Assembly: GCA_044375555.1 (NCBI GenBank)
Contig: JBILML010000011.1
Location: 6,829-70,828, forward strand
DNA length: 64,000 bases
Source: UBA967 sp044375555
GTDB lineage: Bacteria > Verrucomicrobiota > Verrucomicrobiia > Chthoniobacterales > Terrimicrobiaceae
Direction of reading: 5' to 3'
The notes below the pieces were generated by a model. The model worked only from the letters and a program-made list of their open reading frames with translations. It ran no database searches and was not told where the DNA came from. Made by a program: the position numbers and the translations under genes. Positions 1-6,494 of the stretch are shown here, in pieces; the first letter of the stretch is position 1, and every line of letters begins with the position of its first letter.

Positions 1-405
1 GCACGACCATTGATCGATCCAAGCCAGGCGGTCACCACTCTCGAATCCCGCCTCGCCGAATGCGCCACGGGCGAGCTTTTGGAAATGATGGAATTTTTTT
101 GAGCTGATATCGGAGACCGCGAAGTGGGCGAACTTCATGTCGCGCTGCAGGAAGTTCGACGCAGGAATCTCGCGACCAGGTTCGATGATGCCTTGGCGAA
201 AAAAGGTCAGCTGGTAGCCGAAATCCTCGCCGTCCTGGGATTCGAGATTCCCCGTGAAATACCACCACTCGGTTTTGAAATCCGTGTGCGTGCCATGGTC
301 TCTTGGGAATTCGTAATTCCAGCCTGGAAGAGACACGCGCCATTCGGCAAAAGCCGTCGCAGCGCTTGTAAGAATCACTAGAAGAAGAGCGCGCGGGATT
401 GTCAT
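1..405 (-). CDS. AttH/CrtC-like lipocalin-domain protein (3' end outside window)
   Basis: This frame is open from an ATG at 405 to the window edge, so only about 135 N-terminal codons are visible. Residues 1-20 form a signal peptide ending in an Ala-rich stretch. The mature part carries the signature of the AttH/CrtC (carotenoid 1,2-hydratase-like) double-lipocalin family: an FPRDHGTHTDFKTEWWYFTG block followed by GYQLTFFR and later MKFAHFAVSD. Family members are exported proteins, often near lipoprotein export genes, and most have no proven enzyme activity. The start lies 9 bp after the stop of the C39-like peptidase gene, so the two are probably co-transcribed. The family call is from recognised motifs; the function is not known. 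Confidence 0.8.
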   Translation of the reverse strand, partial: MTIPRALLLVILTSAATAFAEWRVSLPGWNYEFPRDHGTHTDFKTEWWYFTGNLESQDGEDFGYQLTFFRQGIIEPGREIPASNFLQRDMKFAHFAVSDISSKKFHHFQKLARGAFGEAGFESGDRLAWIDQWSC

Positions 406-414
406 GGGGGGAGA

Positions 415-1104
415 CTAGTTTTCAGCAGCGCCGCCATCAAGCGAGGCTCGGGGTTTTTGATAAAATCGGAGCGCCTCGACCGGGCCGGGAAAATCGGAAA
501 GCCGTGAAATACCTGCCACGCCGCCCTCGCCGGGATCGCGAACGAGGTATTCAAAACCCTCCTTGCCGCAGACGAGCACGAAATGGGTGACGCCATTGGG
601 ATACCGCACCCGGGCGATGACAGGGTTCCCACGGAGGAGGTTCCAATCCATGAGAAAAAACGACGGCAAATCCTCGTAGTGGGGGAGGAGTTCGTTGGTT
701 TTCGCCGGGTCGATTTCAGCGGCTTTCTCCCAATAAATCCAACCCTCCGGCGTGTAGCCGCCTTCGGTTTTTTTTAGGAAGGCATTTAAGGCTCCAGGAT
801 CGGTCGCAACGCCGTGAGTGCCGAGGGCCATGGCAGCCGAGGCGACCGCGCAGCCAACATCGCGGAGCGAATCCGGAGTGTTGCCGAGTGGGGCGTCCGC
901 CCAAAGCGGATCGTTTTGGAGGAAGTGCGGGCCGTTGATCAGAAGCCTCGCTGGAAAATACAAGCCGCCGGAGGTCGGGAGCGGGCGGGGGAGAATCCAG
1001 CCGACGGCCCAGGCGGCGAGGAGCAAAAGGGCTGTCGAAAAAAAGAAAATCCTCCACGCGGATTTGCGGGGTTTCCTGCTTGGGAATCGACGATCGGCTT
1101 CCAT
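415..1104 (-). CDS. Membrane-anchored C39-like cysteine peptidase
   Basis: A 229-aa protein if started at the ATG at 1104; the frame stays open further upstream but would then overlap the divergent ketosynthase gene, so the short start is preferred. Residues about 17-37 form one membrane helix, and the rest would lie outside the cytoplasm. The catalytic domain fits the peptidase C39-like (C39_2) papain fold: a Gln-rich HFLQNDPLW opening, catalytic Cys85 in DVGCAVASAAMAL, His174 in GVTHFVLV and Asp190 in VRDPGEGG. Substrate is unknown. It is followed after 9 bp by the AttH-like gene, which suggests a two-gene envelope operon transcribed from the 52-bp divergent gap 1105-1156. Confidence 0.72.
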   Translation of the reverse strand: MEADRRFPSRKPRKSAWRIFFFSTALLLLAAWAVGWILPRPLPTSGGLYFPARLLINGPHFLQNDPLWADAPLGNTPDSLRDVGCAVASAAMALGTHGVATDPGALNAFLKKTEGGYTPEGWIYWEKAAEIDPAKTNELLPHYEDLPSFFLMDWNLLRGNPVIARVRYPNGVTHFVLVCGKEGFEYLVRDPGEGGVAGISRLSDFPGPVEALRFYQKPRASLDGGAAEN

Positions 1105-1156
1105 GCTTCGTTTAACGAGATTGCGCCAAGCCTGCCTCCTTGGCCATCTTCGAGCG

Positions 1157-2362
1157 ATGTCGGGTTTTGATTTGAATTCCAGTGGCGCAAACCGCGTCTG
1201 GATCACGGGCTCATCCGTGTTAGCGGGAGGCTCCTCTTCGAAGGAGGAAGTTTGGAATGCTCTGGCGAAGGACGAGGTTTTGGCCAAGGCCGCGCCGTCA
1301 CTCACTGAGTTGGCTTTTGAAGCGGGTTTGGATTCTGGCGATGCGCGGATTGTTTCGCGAACCCAACTCCTCGCTCTTTCGGTTGTCGAGCGGGCCTGGA
1401 AGGCGGCTGGGCTTCCCGCTTCGCGTAACAAACTACGTGGCGAGGGAAAAAAAAACCGCCATTCGCGAATCGGTGTCGTGGCCGGAAGTTCACTCGGCGG
1501 GCTTTGTGCAATGGATCAGGACCTGCGATCGGCGGGCGAGCCGTCGCCGTATTCCCTGAGCCGTTGGCGGGGTAATTCGACGGCAGCGGCGGTGGCTTTA
1601 AGGTTCGGCGGTGGCGGCGCGGATTTTTCGACCAATGCGGCCTCGGCCACTGGGGCTCAAACGCTCTATCTTGCGGCTATGCTGGTTCGTTCGGGAGTGC
1701 TGGATGCGGTGGTTGCCGTGGCAGCCGACGAAGCGCCCACGGAAGGAGTGCTCACGGCGATGGAGTCGAACCGAAGCGTGGCGCATTCCTCCGAAGCCCG
1801 GCCGCTCGGCGTCTTGCGCAAGGGGATGAAACCCTGCGAGGGCGCGGCGTGTTTGATTCTGGAATCCGAATCCCACGCGCTGGCCCGGGGCGCCAAGCCG
1901 ATCGCTGAATGGGTGGACGGCGCCGCTGGAAATGAAGCGCGACACTTTCTCGCTCCCGATCCCGAAGGGGAGGTTTTGGGTGAACTTCTCGGCCAAATCC
2001 TCGGTCGTCCGGTTCCGGGTGACGCGGAAAATTTTTGGGCATTGCTGCATGCCACGGGGACCCCACGATTCGATGGAATTGAAATTTCCCGCCTGCGTCG
2101 ATTTTTCGGGGGCAGCTTGCCGTGGATCACGGCCGTCAAGCGAACGACCGGCCATGCGCTCGGGGCCTCGGGAATGATCGAGGCTGTGCTGTCGGTGGAA
2201 GGCTTGAGACTTCGAAAAGTGCCTTGCTGGCCATCGAGCACGGACCCCGCGCTGGCGCTGGATGCGTCGCGCCCGGCAAATCCTCCCCAACCGGAATCGG
2301 CCTTATTGATCGGGCAGGGGATGGGCGGAACCGTGGTGTTGAATCTTCTGGCGCGGCGATAG
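1157..2362 (+). CDS. FabF-like beta-ketoacyl synthase with Ser at the Cys position
   Basis: A 401-aa protein of the KAS II (thiolase-fold) family, which condenses acyl units on acyl carrier protein. The frame is open upstream to 818, but ATG 1157 gives the usual N-terminus (VWITGSSVLAG) and avoids overlap with the divergent peptidase gene. The two catalytic histidines are present (His298 in HATGTP, matching HGTSTP; His333 in TTGHALGASG) and so is Lys328. At the nucleophile position the protein reads NAASATG instead of the usual TACxSG, so Ser163 replaces Cys. Such proteins may be decarboxylating or chain-length-factor-like partners rather than normal condensing enzymes. No acyl carrier or other fatty-acid gene is next to it. 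Confidence 0.75.
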   Translation: MSGFDLNSSGANRVWITGSSVLAGGSSSKEEVWNALAKDEVLAKAAPSLTELAFEAGLDSGDARIVSRTQLLALSVVERAWKAAGLPASRNKLRGEGKKNRHSRIGVVAGSSLGGLCAMDQDLRSAGEPSPYSLSRWRGNSTAAAVALRFGGGGADFSTNAASATGAQTLYLAAMLVRSGVLDAVVAVAADEAPTEGVLTAMESNRSVAHSSEARPLGVLRKGMKPCEGAACLILESESHALARGAKPIAEWVDGAAGNEARHFLAPDPEGEVLGELLGQILGRPVPGDAENFWALLHATGTPRFDGIEISRLRRFFGGSLPWITAVKRTTGHALGASGMIEAVLSVEGLRLRKVPCWPSSTDPALALDASRPANPPQPESALLIGQGMGGTVVLNLLARR

Positions 2363-2376
2363 GGCGCAAAAAAAAA

Positions 2377-2396
2377 CGCGGCATTTTCATGCCGCG
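2377..2396. terminator. Bidirectional intrinsic terminator
   Basis: Perfect 8-bp stem CGCGGCAT / ATGCCGCG with a TTTC loop. An A-run on the left and a T-run on the right make it work in both directions. It separates the convergent ketosynthase (ends 2362, plus) and rplK (ends 2422, minus). Confidence 0.85.
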
Positions 2397-2421
2397 TTTT
2401 TCAGTAATTGTTTTGGAAGAA

Positions 2422-2847
2422 TTATTCTCCGACTTCGAGACCCATTTGGCGGGCCGTGCCGCAGAGGGTGCGGAAAGCGGCTTCTTCGTTGCGGGCGTTC
2501 ATGTCCTTCATCTTCACTTTGACGATGTCCATGACCTGCTTCTTGGTGATCTTTCCGACCTTGGTCTTGTTCGGTTCCTTGGATCCCGAGGCGATGCCGG
2601 CGGCTTTTTTGAGAAGGATCGCGGCGGGTGGGGATTTGGTGATGAAAGTGAAGCTCTTGTCTTTGTAAACAGTGATGACAACGGGGAGGATGTCGCCCGA
2701 TTGCTTCTGGGTTGCCGCGTTGAATTCTTTGCAGAACGCCATGATGTTCACACCCTGTTGTCCCAGAGCGGGACCGACGGGTGGTGCCGGGTTTGCGGCG
2801 CCGGCGGGAATCTGCAATTTGATCTGTCCTACGATTTCTTTAGCCAT
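2422..2847 (-). CDS. rplK: 50S ribosomal protein L11
   Basis: A 141-aa protein with the full L11 signature: MAKEIVGQIKLQIPAG start, NPAPPVGPALGQQGVNIM loop, and the C-terminal RNA-binding domain ending in GTARQMGLEV. It binds the GTPase-associated region of 23S rRNA. The start is the ATG at 2847; an upstream in-frame ATG would add 13 non-conserved residues. Unusually, nusG, secE, rplA, rplJ or rplL are not next to it: the upstream neighbour is a peroxiredoxin and the downstream one a convergent ketosynthase. Length and motifs look fully functional. Confidence 0.97.
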   Translation of the reverse strand: MAKEIVGQIKLQIPAGAANPAPPVGPALGQQGVNIMAFCKEFNAATQKQSGDILPVVITVYKDKSFTFITKSPPAAILLKKAAGIASGSKEPNKTKVGKITKKQVMDIVKVKMKDMNARNEEAAFRTLCGTARQMGLEVGE

Positions 2848-2934
2848 ATGAAAAATGTCCCGCAGTTTTTTGCGGAAAAGGGGCACAGGGAATCACGCCC
2901 GGGCCCGGGTTGACAAGGAGATTTTGGTTTTATT

Positions 2935-3411
2935 TCAGAGCGAGGCGAGGACTTCGGCGATTTTGTTGAAGTCGGGCAGGTCTTTCGGGGTGGCGGTTTG
3001 CTCGCTGTGGCGGACGACGCCGGCTTTATCGATCACAAACGCCGCGCGGGCGGAGGTGGAGCCGAATCCAAGGAGGTCGGGTAGAAGGACGCCATAGGCG
3101 GCGGCGGTTTCCTTGTTCAGGTCGCTGAGGAGCGGGATTTTGATGCCCTCTTTTTTCGCCCAGGCGTCTTGTGCGAAGGGGCTGTCCACGCTGATGCCGA
3201 CCACTTCGGCGTTGAGCGACTCGTATTTCGAGAGGCCGGCGGTGACATCGCAGAGTTCTTGGGTGCAGACGCCGGTGAAGGCGAGCGGGAAAAAAAGGAT
3301 GACGGTATTTTTTTGGCCGAGATTCGCGGAGAGCGAGTAGTCGGCTGGGCCGCTGGAGGTGACGGTCTTGAGGGTGAATTCGGGTGCTTTGGTGCCGGGT
3401 GCGATTGCCAT
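2935..3411 (-). CDS. Peroxiredoxin (AhpC/TSA, BCP/AhpE-like)
   Basis: A 158-aa thiol peroxidase. The thioredoxin-like fold starts with APEFTL, and the peroxidatic cysteine is Cys49 in PLAFTGVC. Cys54 (QELC) is a possible resolving cysteine in the atypical 2-Cys pattern of BCP-type enzymes. It reduces hydrogen peroxide or organic peroxides with electrons from thioredoxin or a similar donor. ATG 3411 gives the usual MAIAPGTKAPEF start; an in-frame ATG ten codons upstream is less likely. It lies 87 bp upstream of rplK on the same strand. Confidence 0.9.
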   Translation of the reverse strand: MAIAPGTKAPEFTLKTVTSSGPADYSLSANLGQKNTVILFFPLAFTGVCTQELCDVTAGLSKYESLNAEVVGISVDSPFAQDAWAKKEGIKIPLLSDLNKETAAAYGVLLPDLLGFGSTSARAAFVIDKAGVVRHSEQTATPKDLPDFNKIAEVLASL

Positions 3412-3486
3412 GATATTTGGATTGGTTTGAGAGCCGCGCATTGTGTCCGGCGCGGGCTGGATGTCAATCGCCGGACTTCGGTGAAA

Positions 3487-4077
3487 TCAATGGCCGTCTG
3501 GCTCGGCTGTCTCGAGGAGCTTTTTCGGAAGGGCGTCGCGGAGTGCGTGGAGGGCCTTGCGTTTTTTTGCCGCCTCGATGCGGGAGAAAATCCCATCCCA
3601 CACGATGAGAGAGATGGGGTAGGAAATGAGAGCGAGAATTATTGCGGAAGGCAGGATTCCGAGCATGTAGGGCAGGGGGGCGGCGGCGAGGGACGAGAGA
3701 AATTGGCCTTCGGCGATGTGGATCGGGTCGCGGCCCATCATGAAGCATCCGAGTCGGTATTGGAGATAGACGATGAAGGGGGTCGTGAAGGGATTGCTGA
3801 TCCAGGTGCCGGTCATGGCGGCAGGGACATTGACGCGGGTGATGTAGGCGATGATCCCGGCGCCAAGCATTTGGAAGGGCAGGGGAGGCATCAGGGCGAA
3901 AAAGGCCCCGAGGGCTATGCCGGAGGCAAAGCGCTGGCGGGTGGGATGCCAGAGTTCGGAATCGAATAACCTGTCTCCGAAAAGCCGGTGGACCATCGTC
4001 CCCTTGATGTGCTTGCGGCGGGGGAGATGACGGAGGTATTTGCCGAGTTTGGTTCGGCGCCAGTGGATGGGTTTCAT
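3487..4077 (-). CDS. DUF2062 membrane protein
   Basis: A 196-aa protein matching the DUF2062 family. The diagnostic core is FASGIALGAFFALMPPLPFQ followed by TWISNPFTTPFIVY, with two to three membrane helices, and a basic C-terminus (AAKKRKALHALRDALPKK). The family is widespread and uncharacterised, sometimes found next to glycosyltransferases. A divergent 65-bp gap separates it from the P-II gene. Confidence 0.82.
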   Translation of the reverse strand: MKPIHWRRTKLGKYLRHLPRRKHIKGTMVHRLFGDRLFDSELWHPTRQRFASGIALGAFFALMPPLPFQMLGAGIIAYITRVNVPAAMTGTWISNPFTTPFIVYLQYRLGCFMMGRDPIHIAEGQFLSSLAAAPLPYMLGILPSAIILALISYPISLIVWDGIFSRIEAAKKRKALHALRDALPKKLLETAEPDGH

Positions 4078-4142
4078 TGCTACCGCTTGGGATGGTCTTG
4101 GGACTTGCCAGCGAACATCGCTTCTGATCTTTTTTCGGCAAC

Positions 4143-4481
4143 ATGAAAAAAATCGAAGCGATCATCAAGCCATTCAAAATGGAGGATGTGAAAGAAGCTC
4201 TGGCCGAGGTCGGTATTGAGGGAATGACTGTGAGCGAGGTGAAAGGATTTGGTCGTCAAAAAGGCCATACGGAAATTTATCGCGGCAGTGAATACACCGT
4301 GGATTTTCTTCCCAAGGTGAAAATCGAAGTCGTCGTGAGTGACAGCATGCTCGACAAGGGCATCCAAGCGATCACCACAGCGGCCAAGACTGGCAAGATC
4401 GGTGATGGAAAAATCTTCGTCCTTCCGATCGAAAACGCGATCCGCATCCGCACCGAGGAAACGGGAGAGAGCGCGATCTAA
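4143..4481 (+). CDS. glnB: P-II nitrogen regulatory protein
   Basis: A 112-aa trimeric signalling protein that senses ATP/ADP and 2-oxoglutarate and controls nitrogen metabolism. The T-loop carries the uridylylation site Tyr51 in RGSEYTVDF, the B-loop is TAAKTGKIGDGKIFV, and the C-terminal PII signature includes IRTEETGESAI. No amtB gene is adjacent, so GlnB-type rather than GlnK-type naming is used, but the two cannot be separated from sequence alone. It is followed after 21 bp by uppP on the same strand. Confidence 0.93.
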   Translation: MKKIEAIIKPFKMEDVKEALAEVGIEGMTVSEVKGFGRQKGHTEIYRGSEYTVDFLPKVKIEVVVSDSMLDKGIQAITTAAKTGKIGDGKIFVLPIENAIRIRTEETGESAI

Positions 4482-4502
4482 GATCGGCTCCGTCTCTGCC
4501 GG

Positions 4503-5348
4503 GTGAACAATTTTCAAGCCTTCATCCTCGGACTTGTCGAGGGACTCACCGAGTATCTGCCAGTCAGCTCGACCGGGCATTTGCTCGTCACCCAAAGGCT
4601 GCTCGGGATCGACTCGAGCAATTCGGCGGACGCCTTTGCGATCTGCATCCAGGTCGGGGCGATCCTGGCCGTTCTTGGGCTCTACCGCCTGCGCGTGTGG
4701 AAAATGACGCTCGGGATGCTCGGTCGGGACGCCGAAGGACGCCATCTTGCGCTCAGTATCATCCTCGCCTTCCTGCCCGCGGCGGTGATCGGATTGCTGC
4801 TCGAGAAGACGATCAAAAAATACCTTTTCGGCGGCGAGGAATGGGGACTCTGGCCTGTCGTGGCGGCTTGGTTTTTCGGCGGCGTGGCGATTCTGGCGGT
4901 AACGATATTTCGCCGGATGCGCGGGGTCACTCCACGCTCGGGCTTCGAGCTCGAGCAAATAACCTGGCGCATGGCGTTTCTCATCGGGCTCATTCAATGC
5001 CTCGCCATGTGGCCCGGGGTGAGTCGGAGTCTGCTGACGATTGTCGGCGGCTTGTTGGTCGGCTTGTCCGTGCCAGCTGCGGTGGAGTTCAGTTTTTTAC
5101 TGGGGGTCGTCACGCTCTCGGCTGCCACGGCCTACGATGGTTTGAAATACGGGCAGGAAATGCTCGAGCACTATGGTGCCGTTCCTTTGCTCATCGGCCT
5201 CGGCGCGGCATGGCTCTCGGCGGTGATTGCTGTGAAGTGGATGGTCGGCTACCTGAAGTCCCACGGCTTGGAGATCTTCGGTTGGTATCGCATCGCCGCC
5301 GCGATTGTGGTGGCGGCGTGGTTGCTGTGGCCGACGATGTTCAAGTGA
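4503..5348 (+). CDS. uppP: Undecaprenyl-diphosphatase UppP/BacA
   Basis: A 281-aa integral membrane enzyme that dephosphorylates undecaprenyl pyrophosphate to recycle the lipid carrier for cell-wall synthesis. The N-terminal motif GLVEGLTEYLPVSSTGHL and the second motif AMWPGVSRSLLTI are both intact, with about eight hydrophobic segments. The start codon is GTG at 4503, which places the conserved NNFQAFILGLVEG right at the N-terminus. It lies 21 bp after glnB and is probably co-transcribed with it. Confidence 0.95.
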   Translation: MNNFQAFILGLVEGLTEYLPVSSTGHLLVTQRLLGIDSSNSADAFAICIQVGAILAVLGLYRLRVWKMTLGMLGRDAEGRHLALSIILAFLPAAVIGLLLEKTIKKYLFGGEEWGLWPVVAAWFFGGVAILAVTIFRRMRGVTPRSGFELEQITWRMAFLIGLIQCLAMWPGVSRSLLTIVGGLLVGLSVPAAVEFSFLLGVVTLSAATAYDGLKYGQEMLEHYGAVPLLIGLGAAWLSAVIAVKWMVGYLKSHGLEIFGWYRIAAAIVVAAWLLWPTMFK

Positions 5349-5386
5349 GGACTTCCTTTTCGTGGGAGCCTCTTTAGTTTCGCGCC

Positions 5387-5794
5387 ATGCAGGAAACGAT
5401 TTTGCCCGATTTGCAGGCGTGTGTCCTTTGCGAGGATGTGCGGCAAGAGGCGAGCGGCCAGCAAACCCTGGTTGGCATCATCGGCATGATTCCCGCTCCG
5501 GCCATTCCGCTCGGTTTTTTCAAGCTCTGCCTCTGGACCCGCTGGTGTGGCGGCATCGGCAAATTCACCCAGCACTCGGCGATCCTCAACCCCGAGGATG
5601 AGGAGCCCATTGCTTCCAGTGAAGTGTATTTCCAACTCCCTGCCCTCGATGCCCACGCCACGAATGTGCATGTCTTCGGGGGAATTCAATTCACCCGCCA
5701 AGGAATCTACACCGTCGAGATCAAGATCGACGGCGAACTCCGCCTCCGCTTTCCGCTCCCTGTTGTTCCTTTGCAGGCCCTGCCGGAATCCTAA
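5387..5794 (+). CDS. DUF6941-like hypothetical protein
   Basis: A 135-aa soluble protein without a signal peptide. The early CEDVRQEASGQQTLVGIIG segment resembles the DUF6941 family (small beta-rich proteins with a conserved GKxTLxG start). The C-terminal half is a regular alternation of hydrophobic strands (GGIQFTRQGIYTVEIKIDGE), suggesting an immunoglobulin-like or C2-like beta sandwich. It lies 38 bp after uppP on the same strand and ends at the hairpin 5803-5829. Function unknown. Confidence 0.65.
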   Translation: MQETILPDLQACVLCEDVRQEASGQQTLVGIIGMIPAPAIPLGFFKLCLWTRWCGGIGKFTQHSAILNPEDEEPIASSEVYFQLPALDAHATNVHVFGGIQFTRQGIYTVEIKIDGELRLRFPLPVVPLQALPES

Positions 5795-5802
5795 AAAAAG
5801 AA

Positions 5803-5829
5803 GCGCGGCCCCCTTTCGGATGGCCGCGC
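5803..5829 (-). terminator. Hairpin terminator
   Basis: 8-bp stem GCGCGGCC / GGCCGCGC. On the minus strand the stem is followed by a T-run (complement of the A-run at 5793-5799), so it should terminate the small Cys-rich gene ending at 5850. It also marks the end of the plus-strand gene. Confidence 0.75.
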
Positions 5830-5849
5830 CCGTGATTTAGCGGAGTGCG

Positions 5850-6002
5850 TTACTTATTGCAGTTTTTGCACTCGTCGCACTTGCCTTTGCAGCAGGTGGC
5901 GCAGTCTTTGTCCTTGCAGCATTCGGGGCATTTCGACCCGGCAGCTTGCAACGAACCGACGGCCACGAGGGCAACGGCGATGGCTGTGAGAATGGATTTC
6001 AT
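5850..6002 (-). CDS. Small secreted Cys-rich peptide
   Basis: A 50-aa protein: residues 1-22 form a clear signal peptide (MKSILTAIAVALVAVGSLQA), and the 28-residue mature part holds nine cysteines and eight lysines in repeating CxxCC, CxxC and CKxxC patterns. This is a metal-binding or disulfide-rich design. The start at 6002 was chosen because it opens exactly on the signal peptide; the longer upstream frame has no coding character. It shares its strand and probably its transcript with the Cys/His-containing protein at 6068-6391, and is followed by a terminator. No named family recognised. Confidence 0.72.
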   Translation of the reverse strand: MKSILTAIAVALVAVGSLQAAGSKCPECCKDKDCATCCKGKCDECKNCNK

Positions 6003-6067
6003 ATTGGATTCTTTCTTTGAAATTTCTTTCTTGGGTTTCGTCCGGAAAAACCGGACCCGGCGCGAAG

Positions 6068-6391
6068 TTAGGCCAGGCCTCGTGGTGGGGGAGTGGGTGG
6101 CTTCGCGAAGCGTGCCTCGGCCACCAAGGCGGTGGATGGCCAGCAAACGGCCTGAAAATCTGGAGCAGGGAGGTGGACTTTCGAAAAATCAGCAATCAGG
6201 GAAACGCTGGAGGGTGCAGCGGGGCAGGTTCGGCAACCGCAGGCGGCCATGGGCAAGGGCTCGGATGGATCGGCGCAGCAGCAATTCGAGAAGTCGTCGT
6301 GCTGGTGAGGAGTGGCGGGTAAGAGAGCAATCATCGGAAAGGCGAGAGACGCCACCGAGAATAGGACTGCGATTGCGAGAATTTTGACCAC
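6068..6391 (-). CDS. Small exported Cys/His-rich protein (DUF2946-like architecture)
   Basis: A 107-aa protein with an N-terminal signal peptide or anchor (residues 1-27), then a cluster PHQHDDFSNCCCADPSE and ACGCRTCP, and a Pro-rich C-terminus (PPTPPPRGLA). This layout resembles small periplasmic proteins found near copper or other metal handling genes, including DUF2946, but I see no firm match. It lies 65 bp upstream of the 50-aa Cys-rich peptide gene on the same strand. The two together suggest a small envelope metal or redox module; that is inference. Confidence 0.55.
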   Translation of the reverse strand: MVKILAIAVLFSVASLAFPMIALLPATPHQHDDFSNCCCADPSEPLPMAACGCRTCPAAPSSVSLIADFSKVHLPAPDFQAVCWPSTALVAEARFAKPPTPPPRGLA

Positions 6392-6494
6392 GGAGGAAAG
6401 CTAGGCGTTTTCTTGCGCGGCGCAAGGGGTGGCAAGTTTCGGTTCGACGGACGAGGAGGGATCGTCCAGTTTCTGGACCCTTTTTTAAACGACC

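Noticed and set aside
818..1156. N-terminal extension of the ketosynthase from ATG 818
   Set aside because: It would add 113 residues without similarity and overlap the divergent C39-like gene.
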